Shown in pieces: positions 12,401 to 22,285 of a stretch of DNA of 64,000 nt. Each line of letters begins with the position of its first letter. The first letter of the stretch is position 1. A program made the position numbers and the translations under genes. A model generated the notes under the pieces. That model worked only from the letters and a program-made list of their open reading frames with translations. It did not search any database and was not told where the DNA came from. The stretch is from Nephrocerus scutellatus (lineage: Eukaryota > Arthropoda > Insecta > Diptera > Pipunculidae): positions 106,916,390 to 106,980,389 of the forward strand of contig OX352761.1 in NCBI GenBank assembly GCA_947095585.1, written 5' to 3'.

Positions 12401-14804
12401 TTTACTAGAGGCCCGTTTATGGTCGAAATTCGAAATTCGGAATATCCGAACACCTAAGAAGAACTCCTGCAAAATTCTCTCAACAAGCTAATTTGCTGAG
12501 CCGATCGCTGTGGTTTAGGGGTAAATCCTCACAAAACTGAGCTTGTCCTATTCACCAGGAAATACCAAGTTCCACTTATTTACCCTCCTTCCATAAAAGG
12601 TGTAAGCTTAACATTCTCCGATAGAGCCAAGTATTTGGGTCTTATTTTGGATAGGAAGCTGAGCTGGAAATCAAACGTACAAGAAAGAGTTCGTAAAGCC
12701 ACAGTGGCACTCTTCTTATGAAAAAAAAGCCATTGGTAGCTGTTGGGGCCTTCAATCCCATCTAACCCATTGGCTATATACAGCAGTAGTAAGACCTACT
12801 CTTCTATACGGTGTGACTGTATGGTGGACTGCCTTAAATAAGAAAGTAAACCCTGAAAAATTAAGCAAAGTCCAAAGATAAGCTAGTCTATGTATGAGCG
12901 GAGAACTTCGTAAAACCCCCTCCGCCGCATTGGACATTTTGTTCGACCTTACACCACTCGACATTTACAGCAGGCAAGTAGCTTCTAGTTCGGCTATTCG
13001 CTTTAATGCTAACTCCAAGTGGACTAGAAATGAAATCGGTCACTCCTCTATCCTGAATTTAGTCAGAATCCCAGACAGCATAGACAACACCATTCCGCAA
13101 CTCCATTTCAACAAAAACTACCAGCCCAGCTTTCCCTACAGATCATTCTGGGGCGAGGACGCTTACCTGGAAAATTAACACATTTATTTTTACACAGACG
13201 GGTCAAAAACTGATGACGGAGTCGGCGGAGGTGTTTTCTCAAAAAAGGTAAATCTTAGCCTCTCTTTCCGTCTTCCAAATCTCTGTAGTGTTTTCCTGGC
13301 TGAAATTATGGCGATCAGTGAAGCCTTGTCTTGCAACGTCATATCCGCTAAGGATATCCGTATATTCTCGTATAGCCAAGCTGCAATAAAACCCCTGGAA
13401 TCAGTCTCCACAAATTAAATTTTACCCCTTAACAGCCGATCATCTCTCGTGGAGATGGCGGAGCAGTTCAACATCCACCTGTCTTGGGTGCCAGGGCACA
13501 GAGACATTCCGGGAAACTGTATGGCTGACGAACTCGCCAAGCAGGGAACTACGCTACCCTTTTTACCTGAATATGGTTCCATAGGCATACCAATCGGTAC
13601 ATGCAAATTCTTGTTTAAGCGGGATGCTAATGTAAAAACTAACTTTAGGTGGCCAAACGGTACAACTAGCATAGCGACAAAGCAGATCTGGCCCAACCTG
13701 GATCCAAAACGCTCCAAGTGTTTGATCTCTCAAAAAAGATCGCACATCGGTGCTATTGTAGGAGTGATGGCACCTGTCTCAGAGGCAGGCATGCAGAAAG
13801 ACTTGGAGTCTTCTCTGATGACTTCTGCAGAAGCTGCTTGGATGAGGATGAGGAGAAGGAGGAGACTATCGTCCATCTTCCCTGTACTTGTCCAGCCCTC
13901 TCCCAAACTCGTATACTCCATATGGGAGCTTTCGTTTTAGATTTTAGGTTAACATTCCGCAGAATACGGGAGATTGGTTCGTTAGAGCCTCGCAGGGTGC
14001 GGTATGTTGGTAGATAAAATAGAGGAGGGCATCGTAGATTACGAGGGTTAGTATTAAAGAATATTGAGTTGTATAGAGACACGCAATCGACGGAGCCTAA
14101 AAGGAGACGATGTATTAAAAGAATGTCGGCAATGCGTCTGCGTTTATCAAGGGTTTTCTGGTTTATGAGGTTGAGGCGGTCATGGTAGAGAGGAAGGATA
14201 AGATGATTGTCTCAAGGTAGAAGGCAAATCGGAGAAAACGACTTAGGATATGGTTTCGATTCTGGACACATAAACTGGATGAACAACTTGAAAAGCTTGA
14301 CAAGCGTACTCGATGTGGGGGCAGACAAAAGTGATGTAGAGGGATCTGGTCACAAAAGGGTTGGAAATTTCTCTGGACCACCATTTGACAAAGCCAAATG
14401 ATGAGTTGGCTTTAAGAATTATTTCATCAATATATGGGGCATATAAGTCACTTTGTTCCTCCATTTTTATTTGTTTCCTGTCTATTGAGTAAGATAATAT
14501 TGAGTATCTATTGAGCTGATTCTCGCATCAGCAGATTGTTTTCAAACTAAAATCACAATTTCCTTGGACAGTTTAATAGAAGCCTATAGGACTCCAAGTA
14601 CCAATATATTTACAAATAAAATAAAAATTACCTTTTAAATTCCTATGCACTGAATTTTGTCTTCTCTTCTTATAGATCGCCCGCAAAACAGTAAACACCA
14701 ACAAGGACAACCACCAGAAGCAACAGCAACAACAGCAATCAAAGAATACAAAAAGCTACGATCGAGAAGAACACTACACGAGTTTCTTTGAGACAAATTT
14801 ATAA
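9438..14804 (+). CDS. Unrecognised small basic protein, two exons: join(9438..9659, 14676..14804)
   Basis: Exon 1 runs from ATG (9438) to a good donor, AAG|GTGGGT, after codon 74. Exon 2 starts after a strong acceptor (pyrimidine tract 'tgtcttctcttcttatag', AG at 14674-14675) and runs to TAA at 14802-14804. Both junctions are phase 0, giving 116 residues; without splicing the first frame runs into stop codons shortly after the donor. The protein begins MANTIAAAHEHINYLDS, has an acidic stretch, a basic patch with SISRSGRFKSKNKKR (about 36-50), LNLFDSNG, a short polyglutamine (about 88-95) and ends FFETNL. No signal peptide or membrane segment. The SRSGRFK-x-K patch recalls the vertebrate PRR15 family from memory only; I do not assign it. 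The intron (9660-14675) is filled with transposon debris. AATAAA lies 207 bp after the stop. Confidence 0.6.
9660..10322. other. Intron sequence, no element recognised
   Basis: AT-rich first part of the intron of the small gene. No open frame of note. Confidence 0.35.
10323..10640 (+). repeat. Interspersed repeat family H (Helitron-associated type)
   Basis: Starts 'ctatataaataaaaatg' and continues with 'aaccgcataacttgagaacg' and 'gctggaccgatttggct', a word set familiar from widespread insect repeats found near Helitron helicase ends. A second copy lies inverted at 23840-23998. It directly precedes a helicase relic. Confidence 0.5.
10641..10812 (+). pseudogene. Helitron Pif1-like helicase, C-terminal relic
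   Basis: The frame that starts near 10653 reads NKSQGQSLSVCGINLENPC, then an in-frame stop where Gln is expected, then LYVACSSVGKPSALFVYT and SDNKTSKK. These are the end motifs of the Pif1-type helicase domain of Helitron Rep/Hel proteins (the QGQS motif and the helicase motif VI region, LYVACSRVGKPS type). Only about 55 codons survive; the CAA-to-TAA stop and the missing upstream protein show a dead copy. It sits in the intron of the small gene, same strand. Confidence 0.75.
10855..11118. repeat. Degenerate AAAGACCCC minisatellite
   Basis: About 260 bp of loosely repeated 'aaaagaccccca' units (12-18 bp). It makes lysine/proline-rich open frames on the plus strand and a hydrophobic frame on the minus strand; neither looks like a real gene. 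Confidence 0.6.
11119..12459. other. Intron sequence, largely unassigned
   Basis: Apart from the histone H2A fragment at 11566-11655 nothing was recognised. Frames in 11833-12384 are short and unconvincing. Confidence 0.3.
11566..11655 (-). pseudogene. Histone H2A C-terminal fragment 1 (retro-copy)
   Basis: On the minus strand 11655-11584 encode [20 protein letters not shown] then KKA and a stop: the last residues of insect histone H2A, with Gly-Gly changed to Ser-Ser. After the stop comes the same short trailer as in fragment 2 ('atttctgtgcgcaaaagag'), then about 20 nt and a run of ten A. The rest of H2A (histone fold, N-tail) is absent. A 5'-truncated, polyadenylated retro-copy is the simplest reading. 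No histone mRNA stem-loop is seen after the stop. Confidence 0.75.
12460..13940 (+). mobile_element. LOA-type LINE fragment: RT end plus RNase H (copy 1)
   Basis: Frames shift several times, but the order is clear. 12500-12720 encode the RT thumb (NPHKTELVLFTRKYQVP, AKYLGLILDRKLSWKS); 12760-12900 the connection; 12900-13180 the segment SAALDILFDLTPLDIYSRQ; 13190-13560 an RNase H domain (FYTDGSKTDDGVGGGVFS, FLAEIMAISEAL, SWVPGHRDIPGNCMADELAK); 13720-13935 a C-terminal cysteine region (FCRSCLDEDEE, HLPCTCPAL). Three of the usual acidic RNase H residues are visible; the third, normally in IFSDSQ, is Tyr here (IFSYSQ). Truncated at both ends and within the intron of the small gene. Confidence 0.8.
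13945..14470 (-). mobile_element. Jockey/CR1-like LINE C-terminal fragment
   Basis: The minus strand encodes, across frames, DEIILKANSSFGFVKWWSRE, LYITFVCPHIEYACQAF, RFLRFAFYL and, closest to 13950, LFYLPTYRTLRGSNEPISRI. These match the order of the segment after RT in jockey-like ORF2 proteins. It abuts the end of the LOA fragment without a visible tail, so the join is a later breakpoint or insertion. Confidence 0.65.
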
Positions 14805-15020
14805 ACACTGAATATATGTATACATACATATTTTGTATGTAAATTTGTTTCCAGTATTACATATATACATACTTATTATGTAGTAAATGTATGGGGTAGT
14901 AATAAGTCGAGTATAACTATAGTAAATATTCACACTCAGAGAGGAAGAAGATAAAACGTGATATAATTAATTACATTTAATGTACATTTAGAATAATAAT
15001 TGTAATATAAAATAAAAAGA
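14805..15020 (+). other. 3' UTR of the small gene with polyadenylation signal
   Basis: AT-rich trailer following TAA at 14804. AATAAA is at 15011-15016, followed by a T-rich stretch, an arrangement fitting cleavage near 15030-15040, roughly 100 bp before the convergent TMEM129 stop codon. Confidence 0.5.
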
Positions 15021-15126
15021 ATTGATAAATTTTTGTTTAAACAGGAGGTTCAACCTTTTTTGTAGAAAATAAATTCAGTCGGATAAAGAGGATATTCATT
15101 TCTATCACACAAGTTCTCGCAAGACC

Positions 15127-16401
15127 TTACGTCGACGCCGATGCTGCATGTCGCTCAACGTAGCTCACATCAAGAAGACAAAATGTCGCGCGACACATGG
15201 GGCATGTGCACTTTTTCTCCAGCCAAACTTCTCGTTCGACGTCATTTTGGCGAGCTGCAAACCATCTGGCAAGGCAGTCAACACACCACATCGGACGGCA
15301 GTAGCAATTTGTGCAACGATCTTGTTCGCCAATTGCATGCCCATCAGCGTTAATATCAAGGCATTGCTTGTGAATTTTTATATTAGGTTCAACGATCATG
15401 CAAGCAAAGCATTTGTCCGTGATACGCTCGGCAGTGTAAATCGGATTAAGAGCCACCTGACTTTTGAAGACATCAATAAAGCGATCGATTATATTGCGGT
15501 GGAATTGCACATTGGAAGGTATAGCAATGGGGCGACTTATACGATCTTGAAGAGTGCGAAACTCCAAAGCGTTTATGCGAATATGAAAATCCTCGACACC
15601 CTGTCGGCCTGGTTTTACTATGATGCTGATTATTTGCAACGCATCCGAAGTATCCCGAGCAATATTGTATGTTTCGCTCTGAAACAATAGAGGTATTACG
15701 GAACAGAACGGAATTTTCTACCGGTTATTATTACCTTATCAACGCTAAGAGCTGTGTCACTCTGGTGTGCAAAGTACACATTGTATGGGGAAGTTTTTAT
15801 GATCCAGTTCTCTGTGGCTATAACCCATGAAATAGAATTGATTTTCATTTTGAAGACGTCTTGTCTATAGGCAATACTGTTAGTAGAAATACAAATACTT
15901 TCATTTCCATACAACATACCTTCGGTACTCGTTGCCAATATCACTGGCTACAGTCAAATAGCTATTCGGGTTATTAGAGAACATCATTAGGGACCGACTT
16001 ATCGGATGACGTTTCCAATTGTTCTGCCTCCAATAAATGATTAGTCCGGGAATAAAGAGCACAGCCATTATGCTAAATCGTTGTGCCACCTTCCAGGTGG
16101 TCGTTGTGAATGCCCACTGGTCATGTAAATCATTTCTGATTTCATTTCCTTCGGCGTCAACAACGGCAAATTTTAAATAATCAATGAGAAAGTATAACGC
16201 TGGCAAACAACTGTGAACAACTAAGTTCAGTGAGGTTCTACGCTGGTGATAGCGAACGAATTCGATATCCTTCGAACCGAGTAACTTAGAGAAGCAGTTT
16301 TCTATTGTCAGTCCAATCGAAATGAATTCTTCTGATGGATAAACAATGCAAATGCACATTAAAATGTAAAAGAAATTAAAAATCAACTCGGATTCCTCCA
16401 T
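15127..16401 (-). CDS. TMEM129: TMEM129, ER-membrane E3 ubiquitin ligase: complement join(15127..15678, 15735..15864, 15920..16401)
   Basis: Three exons give 387 residues (vertebrate TMEM129 is about 360). Exon 1 starts at MEESELIFNFFYIL; donor AAG|GTATGT and acceptor TATAG bound intron 1 (55 bp), AAG|GTAATA and TTTCAG bound intron 2 (56 bp). Membrane segments are predicted around residues 6-22, 57-73 and 107-124, followed by a long cytosolic part. The last about 90 residues hold an atypical cysteine-only RING: CFACM, KQC, DRCTNCYCRPMWCVDC and CTCPMC. In vertebrates the protein works in ER-associated degradation with Derlin-1, and its RING transfers ubiquitin to dislocated membrane proteins; the role in flies is inferred. 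An in-frame Met lies 20 codons upstream (16461), but the chosen start places the first hydrophobic segment at the N-terminus as in the family. Convergent with the small gene; same strand as tube. Confidence 0.92.
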
Positions 16402-18035
16402 TTCATTGGCGTTGTCTCGTCGCCTCGATATGTGATGACTTCTCGGCAGAGCTAAGCACAAACTAAAGCAATAATTAAATATTTATTACTCTTTGGTGTT
16501 AGCGAAAAATACCGACTTCAAAATTTACCTATTTCTTTAACTAAAATAAAAACCAGCAATGGTAAATGAACGATTAGAAAGAATTCAGCCTTAAAATTCG
16601 TACGGTGTTTATTAATTTGGTTAGTTAGCACTGACAGCTAAGTTCTGTGACGTTTTACAAAATTTGACATCAGTTTTGTATATGCTTAAGGCTGTGTACA
16701 TATTTTTTGTTGCGACAATTTTCTGTTAAAAGATGTAATACACCAAGGGCGACACAATTCCAAGCAAATCACATAAAAGTGGACAGCTTCTTCAACGGAT
16801 AAATAATTTAACTTTTTATAAATAATAACTAAAAATAATAAGTTCTTGTGTTATTATTTTTTCTATTTATATTAATATAAAGTAAACCAAACAACAGAGA
16901 GAAGTCGCCAGAATATGTGGACACCAAGCTACGCGGTTTTGTGTTCTTTTTTTTGACAATTGTCAAAAGTTATCAAACAAAGCACTTGGTAGTGTTTTTC
17001 TTCTACGAATAATAATTTAACATTTTATAATATTATATAATATTAATATATTAAAACTAATTATATTTCATTTGCTTTTTCGAATGTCACCTAAAACGTT
17101 TAAATTAATCCTAAACTTGATATAAGACGATTTACGGGGAATCGGCACAAACTATCGAGACAGTATTTCTCCAAAAAAAATTTAAGCGTGACATTAATCC
17201 ATATTCTACTCTTCGCAATTAAATATAATATTTAATGAAAATATAGTGAAAGAGACTTGCGAAGTACGTTTGTATACTCAGTACTAGTTCTTTGTTAGTG
17301 TAGTAATTAAGAACTTCAGAGAATATATGTAACGCCATCGTTTTTTTATTTTTCCTCCCGCACCAGATTTAAGGACTGCTCCAAGGGATTTCGAGCGCAA
17401 TTTTGCTTCTTCAGCTAAAAATTTTGCAGCCATTCGCTATCATTTTTCCTGTTGTTGCTATAGTTTTCCTCCCGTAAATCATACAGTAACGGTTTTGATT
17501 GTACAAGTAAAATTAATTGTACATTAAAATCAAGAACGTCTTCTTGCTCTTCTTTGGCACAATTTAAATACTCCACGTTTGAATATTCCTTGTCTGGATG
17601 TGTTGAATCAATTTTTTATATAAATGTTACAAACAAGGTTATTTTCAATTCACTATCTGTGAACGACTCTACAACACAATGGGTCTATTCTTTTATTCAA
17701 CCCGAACGAGTATTGTTACCCGGAGTACACCGAGCAAATGTTGCACGGCGTAAAAGTATTCGGTGTATACAATGGGTAAATTTACTCACTCTTACTCCGC
17801 CTTACTCTGATATTCGTTTGCGAGTAGAAAATAGGAACTGTGTGGAACATATTGTCGCGAATACAAATTTTTTTAATGTAAATGTTTCTATTAAAATTAT
17901 GAAATCCTTGAATGTTTTTATGAAATTTACAGATATGCTTACTCCAAAATAACAAGCATTTAATGTTGTCGCCAGTCATCGCCGTTTAGTTTGTTTCATT
18001 CTTTAAAGACATATTTTTTCTTAGTTTTTGGTTAA
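16402..18035. other. Upstream region of TMEM129, otherwise unassigned
   Basis: AT-rich. The first few hundred bases must hold the TMEM129 promoter, though no core element is obvious. A perfect 16-bp palindrome (TTTGACAATTGTCAAA) lies near 16954. The 132-codon frame at 17554-17952 has no recognisable similarity. A pair of words, 'acccggagtacaccga' and 'tcggtgtatacaatgggt' (17718-17780), forms a short imperfect inverted repeat. Confidence 0.35.
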
Positions 18036-18345
18036 TCATAGCCGCGTTCGATTGGCCTGAAGAGTACAACTATTCATTTAGTTAATTGGGTGACTCTACT
18101 GCAGGATTAAAGATTAAAATTTATTCTTATTTAACAAAAAGAAGTGTGTAAAAGTAAGGGTCGATAACAATAGACTTTCGCGTGCATTGACAACTGTCAA
18201 CGAAATGCTTGCTTATGTTTGCCAAATTACAACAGATGGTTATAATGAAATTTTGCCTGCCATTTACATATTTGTCTCTGTTTTTCGTATCTAAATACCA
18301 AATTTCAAATTTACACAAAGGAGAGCGACCTGATTCACGTGCGTC
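18036..18345. mobile_element. Partial copies of MITE family A (left end) and MITE family C (inverted)
   Basis: 18036-18110 starts with 'atagccgcgttcgattgg', the family A end. From about 18165 to 18345 the sequence is the reverse complement of the interior of family C ('tttgccaaattacaacagat', 'ggttataatgaaatttt'), whose complete copy is at 61250-61861. Confidence 0.5.
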
Positions 18346-19072
18346 GTTTATCCGCTCGAAAGGGAACCAAAACTTAACAAATCGGAACTGAACTCTGTTT
18401 AGTTGGATTAAGTTGAGATTTTTTTCGTTAAATGCAAAATGGCGTCATGCGTTTCCATGGAATCAGGTTGATTTTGACAAAATAATACACAATCCGACGT
18501 CTACTTACAAAATAATAAAAATCGTCATTTTAAATTTCAACTCTACTCAAACCAGGTATTTTCGTTGGGTTAAAACCGAGTTTAACGAACGATCAGTTTC
18601 AACCTGAGTACCTGAGTTCAACCCTGTGTATCCGCAAATTCGAGCGTGCTCATGTTGATTTCCGGCAAATGTCCATTAAAGATTCATTTTTTAGAGCTTA
18701 GACTTTATGTCTTTTAGCATAATCAATCATCTTTGTCGAATATTATAATTAAATTAACTTATCTGACAAACAAAAAAATACTATTGTAAACAAATTTATT
18801 AAACTCATATATTGTTAAATACATACAAATAACTTTCTGGTATATGAACACGTACATACATAAAACTAATTTATACAATTTACAGTTTGTGTTTAATTAT
18901 TTTATGTAAAATGATATTTTTAAAAATACGAGTACATAGTAAAAATCGAGTTGATTTTTTGTCAATTTACACTCATCATGGTGGCATGCATTAAAGTCCT
19001 ATGGAGTAAATTCCAATTCAAGTTTTGACTTTATTCCATTTTCAAAAGGGCAGTAAAGTCCAAACTTAGCTC
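18346..19072. other. AT-rich sequence 3' of tube, nothing recognised
   Basis: No coding frame or repeat assigned between the MITE fragments and the tube polyadenylation signal. Confidence 0.3.
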
Positions 19073-19078
19073 TTTATT
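19073..19078 (-). promoter_or_regulatory. Polyadenylation signal AATAAA for tube
   Basis: TTTATT on the plus strand gives AATAAA on the minus strand, 57 nt past the tube stop codon; a second lies at 19030-19035. Confidence 0.5.
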
Positions 19079-19134
19079 GCAATCTCACCTCAACATTACA
19101 TTAAAAAGGAATTCCTTAGTTAGACATAGGTGTA

Positions 19135-20485
19135 TTATTGCTGTAAAATACTCAGGTGTGGAATGTTGTCGTTGGAAGCATCGAAGCTGCCATCATTCAT
19201 GCTCAACTCGAAACTATTGTCACCGCTCGTCCCGGTGACATTGGTGAGGCTAGAATCATTGTTGGAACTTCGTTGGTCAAGCAAACTTCGATTGGGAACA
19301 GAAATATCTTCGTCATCATCTTCAGCAAGTCCCTCTGGAAGTCCGATGTCCTCATCATCCTCATCTAGGTTGCTGCTTTCACTTGTGCGGCAACTCGTGC
19401 GGCTTTGGCAAGAGGGTTCCGAGTTGACTGTCAATCTGTGCTTATCGTCATAGTCGGTGGAAGTATTTAAATTCAAAGCACTTATCATTGGAAGTATCAC
19501 TTGAGATTCTTCGCCATCGGTGTTACCCAGTGCACTGAGTATTGGAATGTCGCTTAAATTTGTTGTCTCGGTATTTGGGTTCGCATCAGAGGTTGTCATT
19601 ATTGTGGTCGCACTGTAATTCGCATCAACCTGTCTGTAACTGTTGTCTAAACCGCCATTTATCTCTGTCGAACTACTGCCTCCACTCGGTTGTAAAAGTT
19701 GTGAAAGTTTTGGAATTTCTTGCGAGTGCTCTGAGCTAGTTTGGACTTCATCAGAAACATCGTTTTCTGTCAAAGCTTCGACTGTTGTTGCCTCATGCTG
19801 CAGGCGGGACAGCCTAGAAGCTCTCGGTGGGGCTATTGGTGGCACAAATTCGTTAAGCAATTTTTCTTTGTGATCGTATTTCGTATAGAAATCCTTGTTA
19901 TCTGCCAAACTCGTCGAGCTGGCATTTAGCATTTCAGTTCCGGGAGGGGAACCATTATCCAGCATATTTTCAATGTCATTAAAAAGTTCCGAATCAAATG
20001 GCGAGGATATGTCAATTTTAGCTGCTGGTCCCGTTGTTGGACGCTTCGGAGGAGGTTCTGCAGAAGGGATTCAGGTAAATCCAGATTTAAGGTAAACATT
20101 ATTCCTTCTACTTACCATTTAAGAAATTAAGCGCAACTAAATCAGCGGCGCGAAACAGTTCTGCTCGCACTAAAAGATCAAGAAGAAGTCCTACATTTGG
20201 ACGCCTTTTCCCTGACGTTCCCCATTCGTCAAAAAGAATTTCTGTGGCTAGGCGAACTTGCCGAATGCTTTCGTTCTCAACCAGACGGATGTGATCGTTA
20301 TTGTATTTGTAACCATTATCACCAGTGCCGGCAGCTCCTATTGCTTTACACTCAGCACCGACAGGCACATCTTTTGGAATTAATTGCATGAGCTTTTTCC
20401 AGGAATTGTTTGGATCGAGAATTTGTCCCAATTTGTAAACGTCCGTCGATTGAAGGTGGCGCAGCTCTGTTTCTCGCGAATACAT
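19135..20485 (-). CDS. tub: Tube, Toll-pathway adaptor: complement join(19135..20057, 20116..20485)
   Basis: Two exons give 430 residues (Drosophila Tube is 462). The 58-bp intron has donor ATG|GTAAGT and acceptor CTGCAG. Residues about 3-122 form the death domain (YSRETELR start, SWKKLMQLIPKDV, TSGKRRPNVGLLLDLLV, AADLVALNFLN); in flies it bridges the death domains of MyD88 and Pelle at the membrane during Toll signalling (dorsoventral axis, immunity). The tail has a PPIAPPR patch (196-202), acidic stretches, and Tube octapeptide repeats: EIPKLSQL (237-244), DIPILSAL (293-300), ILPMISAL (311-318), NIPHLSIL (421-428) and a degenerate SVPNRSLL (376-383). The block SSNNDSSL-TNVTGTSGDNSFEL (387-408) and the C-terminal LQQ look strongly conserved with Drosophila (recalled, not aligned). 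No frame breaks. Confidence 0.94.
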
Positions 20486-21199
20486 TTCCGTAAGCGAACT
20501 TTTTTTCTACTTAATTTCTAGGGCGGGTGCTTGGTTAGATTACTAAAACATTTTTGTTATTTTGTAAACCGTTGGATAGTTATTCAACTTTGACTGTTCT
20601 TAATAAAATAGAAAATTAAAAATTGAATCAATACGATCAACAAGTTTACGTTGGTATCCCAGTGAGGCGGTGACCCGGTGTTTTTTATTATGTGGTTTAA
20701 TTCAGGCTTTCTTCTTCGTTTTTACAGGATGACATTTGTTGGAACTTGGAAAATAATTGTATTTTTAGCTTGTTCTTGTTTTGCAAATTTATGTTCCACA
20801 AATTCCAATTCAACATTCAAGCAATCAGCTGGGTAAAGTCAGCTGTTAAAATTTGACTTTAATTTATTACAAGTGCTGCCAAATTTATTTAGTTCTTATA
20901 TACAACTTTAAACATAATATGGACTTATTGGGGTGGGCCTATTTTATGTTTTTATCAAACATCTATGTGGAGCTCCGCATTTTCTGCTGGAAAAAAAATT
21001 AGTCGCTTTGTTGTTTTCCTCAAGAAGTAGGGTTATGGCACCAGGCGTATATTTATAATTAATACATTATCTATTTTAAAATTTAGTGGTTATGAAATTT
21101 CGCTGGTGATCCATATATATTAAAACAAAAACATGAATGTGTCATAATTTTTACAAAAAGCGTCAAATTTTGTAGACAGATAGAGAATAGTTAGCTAGA
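20486..21199. other. Upstream region of tube
   Basis: Contains the presumed tube 5' UTR and promoter on the minus strand; no reliable TATA or initiator could be picked. Remainder is AT-rich without features. Confidence 0.3.
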
Positions 21200-21468
21200 A
21201 AAGTACAATCTACACTTCTGTTAATTGAGCGACTCTTCACTTTAATTGAGCTACTATAGTGAAGAGACTGTTCGGTTAGTATTCTTAAGAGCAGATAAAT
21301 GTCAATGTTATTTATCTGAATTAACTACAGTTGCCCAATTTTACCTAATTGTTAACTGAAGTGAAGAGTTTTAACCGAACAGCCTCTTCACTTCTTTTAC
21401 TTCAGATACAGCTAGTAATTCAGTGTATAACTAGAATCGTCTAATCGAACGCAGCTATTCTTAATTGT
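21200..21468. mobile_element. MITE family A, second copy (left end lost)
   Basis: Shares with 814-1058 the words 'agcagataaat', 'gaattaactacag', 'cagcctcttcacttc', 'tacttcagatacagcta' and the right end 'taatcgaacgcagctat'. The left terminal repeat is not clear. Confidence 0.5.
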
Positions 21469-22084
21469 TATTTATTACATCAAAAAATGACAGCCAATTC
21501 ACATTATGACATTAATTTTGCTCCACCTTGTATATTTAGAGAAGTAATAGATCATATTTTAAAAACGTTTTTATTAGCTCGCTTCAATTGTGTATGTCCG
21601 TTCTGGTGGAATTTTGTAATTGATTTTAAACTAACATGTGCTAGAGACTTTAACCATAAACCTAGCTCAGAACTAGATGAACACTGACAAATCACAACAC
21701 AAATATTAAACGATTTAAATTAAAAATGTATTGTTATTGGTTAACATGTTTGATTTGCTTTGAATAAAAACAAAAATTAGATAACTTACTTTAAACAAAA
21801 CAAATTGTCTTAACATAAAACTAGAGTTATAAAGCTAGATATTGAGTGCATTCGAAAACGTTTTCCAAACATTCGGAATATTCCAGAAGCGTTTTTCATT
21901 CGTTTGGAAATTATTTTCAATTTATTCCGCGTTGTTTTATGTTCTTGTTATGACTCTAAAATTATTCTCTTCATTCTACCCTCCGAGGTAGAATAAAAAT
22001 AGATGCTTGAGTATTAGTTTTATTCGACATTTGCCAGCATCAGCAAGCATAGGCGAATTTTCGATTATACAGAAATTGTATTTT
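21469..22084. other. AT-rich noncoding stretch
   Basis: Nothing recognised. A short purine/pyrimidine palindrome 'ccctccgaggtag' lies at about 21980. Confidence 0.3.
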
Positions 22085-22285
22085 GTGGTTACAATAGAAG
22101 ACAGTTCGTTAAGTTTTTGTTCACTTTCGCGTGCATTGATGCGAGCGATTCAGGTAGCTTTTTACATGTGTAAATTTAACATGTACGTTAAGGATACGAA
22201 AATCAGAGACTAATGCTAATGGAGGCAAATTTCATTATAACCATTTGTTGTAATTTGGCAAACGTGAACAATCATTTCGTTGACA
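22085..22285 (+). mobile_element. MITE family C, internal fragment
   Basis: Matches 61376-61585 ('ttcgttaagtttt', 'gttcactttcgcg', 'gcgagcgattcaggt', 'tttacatgtgtaaattt', 'atttcattataaccattt', 'gtaatttggcaaac'). The terminal inverted repeats are missing. Confidence 0.55.

Noticed and set aside
15148..15690. 180-codon plus-strand open frame
   Set aside because: Antisense shadow of TMEM129 exon 3; no motif, and the minus strand carries the RING.
17340..17470. Minus-strand scrap resembling a zeste/Adf-1-type DNA-binding segment
   Set aside because: Only about 30 codons, with stops; too little to support a call.
17554..17952. 132-codon plus-strand frame starting MAQFKYSTF
   Set aside because: No recognisable domain, AT-driven composition, no supporting splice or polyadenylation context; could be chance.
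19130..19453. Serine/leucine-rich plus-strand frame
   Set aside because: Antisense of the acidic, serine-rich tail of tube.
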